Assembly: GCF_023101765.2 (NCBI RefSeq)
Contig: NC_064218.1
Coordinates: 3,348,001 to 3,412,000 of the forward strand
Direction: 5' to 3'
DNA: 64,000 nucleotides
DNA from: Spodoptera frugiperda
Taxonomy: Eukaryota > Arthropoda > Insecta > Lepidoptera > Noctuidae
Shown here in pieces: positions 18,271-30,705 of the stretch. A model generated the notes under the pieces. It saw only the letters and a list, made by a program, of their open reading frames with translations, made no database searches and had not been told where the DNA came from. The translations under genes were made by a program, and so were the position numbers. The first letter of the stretch is position 1. Each line of letters opens with the position of its first letter.

Positions 18271-20079
18271 ACAGGGTGTCCCTGAAATCGACGTCCAACG
18301 GGCACTAGATGATCAGCAAGGTTCCAACTGTTATCAGAAAAATATAAAAAAAATTCTAAGTCCTACAGTTTTTAAATTACAGTGACTTAGGTATGTGTAA
18401 TCCACGAAAAAGTACACCCTGTGTCAGTCTTTTGACTCTTGTTGCTACAAATCTTTATTTTTTCGTCTGCAGTCTTCCTTACATTATCCTGAATAGTGCT
18501 CCAGTAATATGGAATCATAAATTCTTAGCCAACTGCTTTAGATTGGAAAACATTGTTAGTTTTAGAAGAACCAAATACTCTGAATAAAATTTTCACCTTA
18601 CTTTAAGTGACTGTACTGAATAAATTATGTATGGCGCTAGTAGTGGCAAATTTCACCAAAGTTGGCGCATTTAATAAGGATTATAAAATGGTATAGCACT
18701 TTGCAAATTATTTCTTAAATTCGACACAAAAAAAGATTTTTCAACGAAACTCCGTTTCGATGAATTTATTTGAACTTACTAATATTTCTTCTAGTGTACT
18801 CAAATCATACGTTATAACCTCGTATGCACTAGACAACACTTTGCACGCGATTTGTTATCATCATGTTGAAAATCAGCGATCTCTTGTCAAACAACATTGT
18901 CTGTCTACTCATAATTTCGCTTGCAGCTTTCGTCGGCAATATTACTAAACTTAATAGAGGAACTGATGTTGTGTATCATGTTTCACTAAATAATATTGAA
19001 TGATTGCAATATGATGTTCATAGTGCATCAAACACATTATAAAATGTGTAGTAATATCAAAAGGAACGGACGCGGCAGCGTCATGTATACAGCATATCGA
19101 CGCGGTAGTGGTATGGTGTACATGAGCCCTTACGCACAATTACTCGTCATATCCCCAACAAAAAAAAAAAAAAAGAAATGGAGGAATCCTCCGATTAAGT
19201 TACGTGTTCAAACCTTGTGAACCATCAAATATTCTTTAGTTTATCGAGAAAGAGTTATTTGCACCGTTACAAGGAATTGAAGGTAAAACAAAAAATAATT
19301 TAAAAAATAAATAATCAACACGGCGCAAAAAAGCCTGTGCTTAGCTAAAATGCCGTAGCCCGGGTACGATGGCTCGAGATGCACAACACCAGTTCGTCTA
19401 GCGATAATTTTTGCCGACGAATGCTGCAAGCGAAATCACGGGTAAACAGACAATGTTGTTTGACAAGAGATCCTCGCTGATTTTCAACATGATGATAACA
19501 AATAGCGTGCAAAGTGCTGTCTAGTGCATACGAGGTTATAACGTATGATTTGAGTACGCTAGAAGAATTTTTAGTAAGTTCAAATAAATTCATCGAAACG
19601 GAGTTTCGTTGAAAAATCTTTTTTTGTGTCGAATTTAAGAAATAATTTGCAAAGTGCTATACCATTTTATAATCCTTATTAAATGCGCCAACTTTGGTGA
19701 AATTTGCCACTACTAGCGCCATACATAATTTATTCAGTACAGTCACTTAAAGTAAGGTGAAAATTTTATTCAGAGTATTTGGTTCCTCTAAAACTAACAA
19801 TGTTTTCCAATCTAAAACAGTTGGCTAAGAATTTATGATTCCATATTACTGGAGCACTATTCAGGATAATGTAAGGAAGACTGCAGACGAAAAAATAAAG
19901 ATTTGTAGCAACTAGAGTCAAAAGACTGGCATAATGTGTGCTTTTTCGTGGATAACACATATTATGTTACTGTAATTTAAAACTGTAGGACTTAGATTTT
20001 TTTTATATTTTTCTGATAACATTTGGAACCTTGCCGATCATCTGGTGCCTGTTGGACGTCGACTTCAGGGACACCCTGT
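18271..20079. mobile_element. Foldback transposon of about 1.8 kb with arms of about 0.7 kb
   Basis: Left end ACAGGGTGTCCCTGAAATCG, right end CGACTTCAGGGACACCCTGT. The arms 18271-18950 and about 19385-20079 are near-identical inverted repeats, including a shared short frame (MNLFELT--SSSVLKSYVI) on opposite strands. It is flanked by TA/ATAT on both sides. The loop (about 18951-19384) contains a fragment of another retroposon and an A-rich tract. No transposase is recognisable; the superfamily is unknown, and a TA target would suit Tc1/mariner. Confidence 0.82.
19251..19380. repeat. Retroposon fragment inside the foldback loop
   Basis: TTATTTGCACCGTTACAAGG, CACGGCGCAAAAAAGCC, TAGCTAAAATGCCGTAGCC and GGCTCGAG match the retroposon at 55718-55892 in the same order. 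Confidence 0.65.
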
Positions 20080-21794
20080 ATATATTTTGTTTTTATTAAT
20101 TAATCTAGGTAATTTGCTTTCATGGTGTTATTGTTTCTAAAAGTCTTTTCCAACATTCTGAATTCTTACTGGCTCAAATGTCTATGTTCTATCTATTAAC
20201 ACATGTTTTATTATGTCTAGAGATATCATATAAATTAGGAAGTACTCGTATGTAGGGGTTTTCTCAATATTACAGTAAATATTATGTCAAGCATATTTTC
20301 CCTTAAATAATATGGCAACATACTTATACATAATACATAACAATATGCCGTCCATTTTAATGGTCATAAAACTAATAATTTGCAAAAATGTTTTCTTAAT
20401 TTCTAATAATTTTCAACAATAATATGGCATGTGAACTGTATTCATTAATTCAGAAGCCTAAACTACTCTGTTGATGTCTTTACAACCACTTTTTGCAGTC
20501 TGTACATAAAATAAGCATAATACATAACAATATAACGTTCAAATATAGTTGTTTGGGTTCGTGTAAAGCTTTTGATCATGTCAATCAGTATACAGAAATA
20601 TTTAGATATTGCAATTTATATTACAATTTCATTTTCGACACATAAGAAAGTAAATCACAACAGAATTAATATTTCATTCTCTTAAACCGGCGATAGTAAT
20701 GTTAAAATAGCGCGGTTGTAACAGTGTTCCTCAGGGTAGTGTTTTAGGCCCACTTTTTTGTGTCGTATTTTTTTACTGATACAATATTATTGAAATTAAT
20801 TCGGTTATATTTTGCTTATCTTTTGTACAGACTGGCTTAATAGGCTTCTTTACAATTCTATTGACACGGTGACATCAGTCATTCTCCTCATATACAACAC
20901 TATTTACAATAACACAATATAAACATGACACACTTGGTCTCAAATAGCGAACTACTTAAATCATAATATTAATTTTAATAAAACAAACTGCTGTCTTACC
21001 GAACTCTGGTTCGTAGAAGGTGGAAAAGGCAACATCTACAGTAAAATCGAACTCTACGTCTCTTAAAGTTAAGATAATTTGATTAATACGTATTTTAATG
21101 ATTTAAAAAATATCACAAAATTGTTTGAAGTAATTATTTCAAAGTAGTAAACCTTAATAACATGCTATGCTTAGATTTTTAATTAGTTTTGGCATAGACT
21201 TCCGATTTCTATGTATTATTATTGTGATTATACGTATTTTTCTAGGCACATTTTTGGTTCTCTACGTCTATAATTGAATAAGGTAATTGTTATGAATCTG
21301 TTTAAATCCTAGCTTTCTACGATCCAGAGATATCGGATTCAGCAACATTACTCTATTAAAGCGTCTAAAAACGAATGTTACCTACCGGCGTGTAATGCAA
21401 CTTGCGTGGCGCGTCCGAGCGCAGTCAGTATCGTAAAGCTTTATTGAATTCGACGAGATACTAATGAAAACTTTATTGTAACGACTCTGGAAGTTTCAGG
21501 TTATTACTGTATTAACTATTTATTAATTATTAATTGTTGAGATAAATGGGCGCATTTCAAGTTCTACCCGTAAATAACAAAGTTACATCTCTCGTGTCTA
21601 AAGTTTACTAGGTTTAGGGAAACGAGGTCATCTATCTCAACGTATCCACCATAATGACATCCGCGAGCGGGGCTAATTAAAATTTAAAAATCACAATTTT
21701 CGCCGGAACACTGCCGGATGGAAAGTCAATCGGGGCCGTTCGATGGGGGAACGTCCGGGGGAGGAGCTCGGGGCTCGAGCTCGGGAGTCGGAGA

Positions 21795-24700
21795 TCAGCT
21801 GGGGCGCTCGTCCGACTCTCGGTGCACCAGCACACGCACCAGTGTAGGCGGGGGCGCGGGGGGCGCGGTCGGGGTGAGTGGCGCGGGGGGCGCGGTCGTG
21901 GCCACCGGGGCCGCGTCAGGGGACGCCTCCGTCACAAGGATGCTGACCTCGCTGTTGGCGTGCGGCGACGGAGTGCGCGCGCGCGCCGGCGGTGTCACGC
22001 GACGCATGGAGCTGCGCCGCGAGCTCAGCCGAAGGGAACCTGTGCACACAACACTACTTAGTACCAACACATCTAAAAACTAAACATCCTATCGTTGATC
22101 TGATGTGTCTTCGCTTGTAGTGCCTGATTGCAGTGGTAAAGCAATCTATGTATCTAATTCTAAACTTGACCTAAATTCAAACAGAGCAGATGTTAAACTG
22201 ACGTAAAATTGGTCATCTTTTAATCAATTTGGTACGTGATTACAAATTGTACCTGAATTTGTAAATCTGCACGGTGTGAAAGAAGAAAAATACAAGTTAG
22301 GACTTATGCTTAGCCGTGTCAGGCCTGGTTTAAATAGCCATCTAACAATGATGATGACTGAGAGTTTATTTTTGTGTCCTATAGTGAAATCAGTGCGACC
22401 CAAGGTGTGTCACCATTGCCATATAGACATGAGACTTTAAAATAATAACAGTTTTGTACTTACGGACTCCTGAGAAGCATTAAAAGTGAAGGAAAAATTG
22501 TAAAGGGAACAAACTACTGAGACTTACACACTACAATGTCCATGCCAACATTCACTTACATATAAATAGCTACAGAAGCGACAACTCTGGGGTACCTACT
22601 ACTAAAGCATGCAAAGCTCACACTCTATCCTTGTTACTTTAAAACGGGCATTGTTCTTAGGTATGCTTGTTAGACACGCCATCTAAAAACTGAGAAATAA
22701 GGTGTAATGTAAACTCATTTCCATGTTTATGTTTATTTTTATGACTTTATTTTAAAAGTCAATATTAATGTTTCAATTATTCGTTTTTAATTTTGTTATC
22801 AAATGAATTTAATTGTTACCTAAGAATGTAACGACCGAGTGGTTGGCTTTGGCTATGTCTTGACAAGACAAACATTACTTCCAAAGGACAGGCACACAAG
22901 ACAAATGGAAAACAAACAATTACTTAAAAATGACTAAATAATTTAAACATAAGAACACTTTCCGAGTCTTTACTAAAGGAGGAGAGTAAGAAAAATGTAA
23001 GACTTGTGACTAACCACTCAGTGCTAGCCAAGTCTTTGTTGAGCATCGCATTGTGGCGGGAACTGCAGTCATTATTTGTAATTAGGTACACGCGGTACAT
23101 GTTCCCGCAACACAACGCGGTGCTCAGCCAGGACAGAGGGTAATCGAATGCATCTATCTCTAAACCTACTGAGGAAGAGACACGGAAAGCAAAACATTAC
23201 ATATGAACCTGCTCGTTTCGGGCCGGTCTCTTCGTCCATGGCGTCCTGATGCCGCAGGAAGATTGGCAATCCGTAGGCCGAGCGCCTTCGAGGCGGCGCT
23301 GACTCAGAACCACTCGGCTGTACCACGACAAATATTACTAGCTTTAAAAATAGAGAAGAGAACCGCCATATCTGCACTGGCACCACCGTCTCACTCACCG
23401 GTCACAACATTATGTATGGCGTACATAATTACTGAAAGCACTATAAAAGTGGCGAAGAGAAGCTGTAGAGAGATATCGTTGACTATTTTTGGAAGAAAAT
23501 ATGCTTAACTACCTAGTTACAGACAGATTTAAGTAATAAGAGATAAAATAAATTCAACAAATGACTAATCCAATTTACCTAGTTACTCTAGAATAATCTG
23601 TAAAACGATTGTCTACACAGGCATATAACTTTTTGTATCCCTAATTCAATGTTATTTTTATAAAATAAATGTGGATGCCCAATTGTGTAAGATTGACTGT
23701 TGTACAGTTTGGTTATAGTTGTGTTAGATGGTCGGTACTGACTTGTTCCCCGGGCGCGGCCCCCGGCAGCAGTAGCAGCGGCAGGTTGAGCCAGGCGCCG
23801 CCCAACTCGCTGATGTCGGACGCGTCGGACGCTCGCGACGACTTGCGACTAGACGCGTGCGAACCGCGCCGCACGTGCAGCAGAGCACTCAGCCGCCCGC
23901 CCCAACCCCCGCCAGGTGACCACTTTGTACTCTCTTCTTCTTGTGAGGGGCTGCGATTTTTTCGTCTGGAATTTTAAAATAAGCGCCATTAGCTTCTTCT
24001 CGAAAATACTACTTAAATATTTAAACAATAAAATGAGACAATTTGGCACTGCTGTGTGACAAAAGTATTATGATGTGAGCTACTTAAGTCATAAGATCAA
24101 CTTACTTTACGTAATCTCTCCACGCCCGTTGGATAGTCCGGGCTGCCTTGTCCTCTCTCTTCCATATCCTCGTCGAGGAAACGATTTCCAGCTCTTTCCT
24201 CGTAGGGAACTGCTTCTTGAACTTGATATCCATCTGTTCTTGAAGCTGCCTGAACGTATCAGTCTCTTCGACATGCCCCAATACATGCTTAACAAGGGCA
24301 TGGAGTATATCTAAACAGTGAATCTTATTGCCTTTAGCTATCGGCAGATTAAAACTGACTAAAGCCACTGTATTAGGTTTTGAGATGCCTAGCGGAGGGT
24401 CTAAGGAAGCTATAAAGTCTGATAGTTGAGCGAAACTTATGAATTGAGTTGCGTGCGGGTCGTATCTGGAAAGGAAAACATTTATTTTAGCTATCGTGCG
24501 AAAGTCGTTAATAAAATAAATACATATATCTTGTTAGTCCAATTACAGTGGATTCGGAACGTAAGTAGCTAGAATAGAATAACACAAGAGCAATTATTGT
24601 ATTCTCTATCTACGGATTATGCGGTTAATGCCAAGCAATAATTGTTTGAGTAACTTTTAATGTGTTTAACTGAAGCTCAGGGGATCAAGACAGATTGCAA

Positions 24701-27700
24701 GATTTACGAGCTTCTCTTTACGACGTCATTTGTGTTTAAAGTATCCGTTCGGAACTGTCGTAATTGTAAATAGCTCTAATAACTCTAAGTGGTGCCTATT
24801 GGTTACAAACAGGTTAATTGTAAGTGGGTAGCCAAGATTTATTGAGCGAAGTTTACGACGCGTCGTCAGGTGGTTAGGCCACGAAGATTTTGGTTTAGTT
24901 AATAGACTTACTTTGACCACCGTATATAGAACATCTCCAGATCATCTTCAACGATTCCAATCTCTTCCTCTTGATGCGCCTGATTGAAATTCTCGAGGAT
25001 GATGGCGATGTACATGTTGATGACGATCATGTAACTGATGATGATAAACGAAGTGAAGTACGTGATGGCTAGGAGCGGCTCCACAGTTGCCATTCTGGCC
25101 GGGATGTTCGCCTAACTCGCATTCAGGGGGCTGAATCATAAGTGATTCTAACACGTCGTTCCAGCCGGCTGATGTCATTAAACTGGAAAGTGGAGAGATG
25201 GGACAAGTTATTAAAATGAAGAAGAAATCAATGACTTAAGGAGATGAGAATCATTTTAACCAACTTACCGAAAAAGCAACTGCATACTTCTCCCGAATGT
25301 TTGAAAGTTGACGATGTCGTTGAGCGCCCCTTGCTCCTTGACGTGCCCGAAGACGGACATGCCGATGATGGCGTATATGAAGGTGATGAGAGCTAGTAAC
25401 GCGCCGATGTTGAATAGCGCGGGCAGCGATACTACTAGCGCGAACAGTAGTTTTCTAATGCCCTTAGCGGCCTGGAAAATTTGGACGAAGATAGATAAAA
25501 TAACTTGCCATATGACAATTAAAATATTTGGTGTAAAAAATGTGTGCTTGATGCAAGGAGGTACTAACTTTAATCAGTCTTAAAATTCTCCCTATCCTGA
25601 ACACTCGGACGACTCGCAGCAAGGTTGGCGAGATCGGAAGGTCGATCATGATGTCCTCCATCAAGATGCCCAGGATCGACGCCAGCACCAGCAGGAAATC
25701 GAACACGTTCCATGGTACCGTGAAGTAGTGATACCGAAGACCTACTATTTTTACTATCGCTTCTGTAAAGTTTACACATCAGATAAGAGGCATGAGATCT
25801 AGGAAGAAGATATGATAGTAACAGTGCTAACCCTTTTTTAAATGGGTAATTATTTTTGTATCGTTGGAACACTAAACTTAACAGATTTGCTGAATGTGGT
25901 GATTAAGTGTTTGAAGTTTTATAAAAGGGATTTAGCACTGTTTAGAATATGAAAAAAAGTGTCATACCTAAACCAAACACAGTCGTGAAAAACGCATTAC
26001 TAACTTCTAATATAAAGAAAACGGAATGCGGTTGATCATAATGTTCTATGCCCATAGTGAGCATATTAAGGAATATTAAAACGAAAATGGCGATCTCAAA
26101 TCTTCTAGAATTCGAGAGATCGTAGAACATCGCTAAGAACTGATTCCTTGGCCTCTTTATTACTTTCTGGGGCTTTTTTCTACCAAGTTTCTTCATTGCT
26201 GTATAGTAATGCTTCTGACTCTCGGTAAGGAACATTTCTAAAACTCCGCCTTCGTACTGAAATTAAATTTTTGGCATTAGCACTCGATACAACCGGTGTG
26301 TTAGACAATGTTTAGTATACCTACTTACCTTCTTCTTGAGCATATTAAAGTTATCTATAATTACTCCTATGAACAGATTAAGGGTGAAGAATGAACCGCA
26401 AACGATGAATATGACAAAATAAATATAAGCGTAGATGTTAGCTTCTCTCGCTGGTTGCAGATCAACTCCTCGTGCGTCGACAGCATCGGCCATCACTTCC
26501 ATCCAACCTTCGAACGTGGCCACTTGAAATAATGCCAAGTAGGCGATCCCCACGTGGTCGAATGATATCTTCGAATTGATCCAAGTGAAATTATTGTAAT
26601 AACACTCCCATTTATCGTTCACTATCTGAAATCGGACGAACAACTTTAAAACCTGTATAGAAAAAAACATATAGGTATCATTTATTGTGACTATATTCAC
26701 TTGCCTCTAACGGTAGTAATTCGCCTTCATCATCAACGCACTTATAAAATTTTCCACCAAAAAACTGAACACCCATGATAGAAAATATTAACCAGAACAC
26801 TAAACACACTAACAATACGTTGAAGATACTGGGTATCGCATACATTAACGCGTTCACCACGATACGCATCCCCTGCCATCGCGATATTGCTCGCAATGGC
26901 CTCAACGCACGTAAAGTTCTTAACGACCTTAACACTTTTAAGTTTTCGTTTTCTTCTATTAACAAACTGAATACTGAAACCTGAAAGCGATATACAAGCA
27001 TTAAAAAGAAGTTCAAAGCGAAGTATTACATTTGAAAGGAATAATACTCACAAATACTATAGTAAAATCTAATAGAGTCCAGAAACTGGTGAAATATCTG
27101 AAGAACCCCAACGCGATCCACTTGAGAAACATCTCGATGATGAAGATCATACAGAACCCCAAGTTGGTCCAGTACAGAATTTTCTTCAACGGCTTGTTTT
27201 TCTCGAGGTGAATGTCTTCGAAGCAGAGCGTGATGCTTGATGCAAAGATGAGCACCAAAACGAACCACTCGAAGGCTGGAGTGTCTACATACCGCAGGAT
27301 ATAGGTCCGGAGAAACATCCAACGCTGACCCAAGTTGGTTTCAATACATGCATCCCAACAAGTACTCCTAAAAGGACAGCGTTTTTGCATTCATTCGGAT
27401 CACAAGCATCTACTATAACCCTCTACCTACCTAGGCTTCTGGTAAATACGTACGGAGAGTTGACATTCTAATTCCCATCCCTGGAACCTTTTTTATTGTT
27501 TCCTTGGTTCCGAATTTTATGGGGTTAGTAGGATTAATGTGGGAAAGCAATGGTCATAGCGATAAAGTTAGATGTAGATACATTACTTGATGATAGTTAC
27601 ATTACCAACTGGATGCAATATTAGGTTTTTAGAAGTGCAAAAGGTTTCAATAGATACATTACAAAACTCGTAAAGGGCATGATCAAGATCAATGTCAAAA

Positions 27701-30700
27701 GGAAGAAGAGATTATTAGAAAAATTGGTTAATTATAAGACCTGACTAACTACCAAACTCCTAATATAGAAATGGAAGCGAATATGGCAATGAGCATCGAG
27801 ACATTCTTGAATGAATACATACGCATCGTAACATTGGCGAGGGAAACAATTTTCGGGTACTTTCGGCTCTTTCTGTTTCCCAAATCCGGGGAAGTTTCCC
27901 ATCGCATCAATATATTGACCCTGTGAGTTTTTTCTCCCACCTACGGTTAATTCATCTACATATGAGACTAAAGTTTGCCACGGACGCTTCATGTCTTCTT
28001 CATTGCTTCCTTTGACTGGTTCCTTACTTAAGTTGTTCGATGGCGGTAGTTCCCTGGGTTGCCGCTTCGGTTTTTCTGGCGTTGTCCTACTCGACAATTG
28101 GGCCATTTCATAATGTTCGTTCTCATCTAGAATTATATTAATCAAAGAGTTACTATTTTAAAATTCTGAAATATTGATTAAAAGCCTTGTTTTCTTATAG
28201 TAAATCTTACCTCTCGAATCAGATGGCTGCGTGTGATAACCAGAAGATACTTGGTTCAATAACCTTTGTACAGCAACTTGTTCTGTGGGCGATGTGTCTT
28301 CAAGATTTTCCTTAGAATCTTCCCTAATGCTAGTGATTTTATGTTCGGCCGCCAAGTCACGCACGTCTTTTAAAGTTTCTTGACTGCCGTGGTTAAAGTT
28401 GTTGGTAGCTTGGTAAAGATGTGGGTACGCGAAGTCGGAACCCACTGATATTGGCCTGAAATATTTTACTTTACTTAGATAACTTGCTTGACTTGTGGAA
28501 CGAGTTGGACATGTCGTTTTACTTCTACTTTGTATAACTAACTTTTAAGAGAGTCGACAAAGCGTGTTATGTTCCAAATGTTTGCTCATTTCAGTAGTTC
28601 AATATTAACTTTTGTCTTCAGAAAGTCTTACAAGTAGAGTTAAATTAGTTAGTTATAAGTTTTGTAAGTGAGTTTACAGGATTAATTATATCATACGTAC
28701 CTATTTAATGCTTCTTGATAACTATGACTATAAATATTGTCGTGTGGGAACAGGATGGTCTCCTGTATGGATGCTGAGAACCTCTGCTCGCTCGGTATCG
28801 ACGCCTTCTTCTCCTTTATAGCGCGTTGTTGTGTCATAAATTCGTTAACTAGCTCTTCTAACTTAGATTTTTTGTCAGTCTCTTTACTTCTCGATATAAG
28901 GAAACCTTTTTTCTTACTATAGAACGTATTCTATCGAAACTTTTAGCTAATTTTGAATCTTCACCAACTTCCTGAAAGTTGATAATGGGTTTAGTAAGTG
29001 ATTGTTTTAAGCTTTCCTTGTGTTCAAGTAAATAAGGTTTATTTTTGTGTACATTCTGTGAAGGTGTTATCTTGCAAATATCGGCTGTGTGGGTTGTTAT
29101 TGTACCCATGCGTCGTACAGACGCCGTACTAATGAAGAATGGATAATGGCGCCGTCAGACGCCTACGCTACACGCCCGCGTAAACGGCACATAGATACGA
29201 TCTTTAGGTATTGTGAAAGAGGTTCTAAAATAGATAGGTCTGCGTTATTGGGAAAATACGATGAATATTTGATTTTAAAATATAGTGTGTTTACTTTACA
29301 AACATTTCATTTATCATTAAGTTTACACTTATAATATAAAGTGCTGCATAATTTTAAGGTTTTGCTGCTATGTGTGGGGCAACCAATACGCTACGGTGTG
29401 TCTCTAGTATATTCAAATACCAAATTTTACTTTTTTAAATCATTACTGACCTCCTTCTTATTCTTAAGTTCCTCACTATTGAAGCTGTTGAGCAGCAAGG
29501 CAAGGAAGAGGTTGAGCACCATAAAGTTGCCCATAACGAGTGCGGGCAAGAATATGAAGAAGCAACTCTCTGCCCCTGTCTCCTGCTCCGCGCGCATACA
29601 GTCCCACAGAGGCTCGATCCACTCGCCGCAAAGTATCCGGAATATCATCATGAACGAGTGGAAGAAGTCGTTGAAGTTCCACCTTCAGTCGTCGATGAGT
29701 CAGGGTTGTTGGTTAATAACATTGAGACAGAAAACGAAACAAATAAAAATATGGAACACACAATTACATGCGATGGAAATTTAGGGAAATCAACGAGAAC
29801 ATTTCTATTACTACACATAAGAGAATCAATCAAATAAAACAACACGTAGTTACAAGAATAACTTTGAGAGTAAAACTTTGAACATGTGCCAACATTTGTG
29901 ATAGTTTACCTGGGTACAGGATCCGGGTCGAACTTATCCGGCGTGTAGGACTTGGAGAATAGCTGCATACCGATCACAGCAAATATGTATATAACTATCA
30001 CTAACACGAACGTCAAATTACCAAGAGCACCGATTGTCGATATTATAATACTCAATAACACTTTCATTGTAGTCCATGATTGAGCTAATTTTAACACTCG
30101 TAACTGTGAAAGAATTACAGGGCAATTAGACTCACATTTTATTTGATAAAATGTACTTAAGTAGTGGAACTTACCAAACGAAGACCTCGCAATACAGATA
30201 GGCCATCGACGAGCTCGAATATTAGATCTAGAAGGCTTGCTGAGACTATAATCAAGTCGAATATGTTCCAGCCACACGCAAAGAAGTCTTTACTCATCGC
30301 CATCACTTTCATTATACATTCCAATGTAAATATCGACGTGAACACCTGAAAGGTCATTTGTTGTTTTAAAAGAGTTATTTAGTTGTCAAAAATCTAATAA
30401 AAAATGTGATAGACTTAGGTGAGATATACAAATTTTGAGTTTTTATCTACATAACAGATAGCAATTTTAAGTAAAAGTTTGATTAGGTACCTTATTTCCT
30501 ATATCTAAGGCCGATCTAACGTTCTCACTCATCCCATGATGCTCCAGTGCAAGGAACAGTGTGTTAAGGACAATACAAGTTGTAATGAACAACTCAAACA
30601 AAGGATCCTTCACAATCCCATACAAACAGTTCTGGAACTGCAGCCAACCTTCATAGTCTATACAGCAAGACACGCAACATTCACAGTTTCTATCCACGAG

Positions 30701-30705
30701 CTCAT
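21795..30705 (-). CDS. NaCP60E: NaCP60E 3' half, second (left) copy with two frameshifts
   Basis: The same 18 exons from domain II S1 to the stop: 30491-30705, 30175-30345, 29910-30103, 29451-29682, 28701-28971, 28211-28455, 27823-28126, 27052-27367, 26705-26980, 26329-26625, 25968-26256, 25569-25762, 25269-25471, 24912-25182, 24106-24465, 23743-23965, 23209-23341, 21795-22039. Sixteen have exactly the length of their right-copy partner. Two are shorter and out of frame (28701-28971 by one base, 24912-25182 by two). No exon upstream of domain II accompanies this copy, so it cannot be a complete gene. It is most simply the other allele of the same locus, left in the scaffold. Confidence 0.85.
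24912..25182 (-). pseudogene. NaCP60E: Frameshifted domain IV pore/S6 exon (left copy)
   Basis: At about 25076-25083 the plus strand reads GCGGCTCCACAG where the right copy reads GCGGGCTCCCACAG. One G and one C are missing, a net loss of two bases. The frame is lost straight after NGNCG, before the S6 helix. Confidence 0.85.
28701..28971 (-). pseudogene. NaCP60E: Frameshifted II-III linker exon (left copy)
   Basis: The plus strand reads CC then six T; the right copy (41108-41379) has seven T. The missing base shifts the frame, and translation stops soon after at a TAG in the sequence ending KNLS. Everything around the run is almost identical to the intact exon. Confidence 0.85.

Noticed and set aside
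18760..18948. Short protein MNLFELTNISSSV as a gene
   Set aside because: It occurs in both arms of a foldback transposon on opposite strands, has no recognised domain, and is probably a remnant or chance frame.
21001..21060. Plus-strand reading LTELWFVEGGKGNIY over the exon-like block
   Set aside because: The second copy has an in-frame stop, whereas the minus-strand frame stays open in both copies.
21718..22083. Plus-strand GC-rich frames of 121 and 79 codons (also 34134-34499)
   Set aside because: Shadows of the NaCP60E terminal exon, whose minus-strand frame joins in phase to upstream exons.
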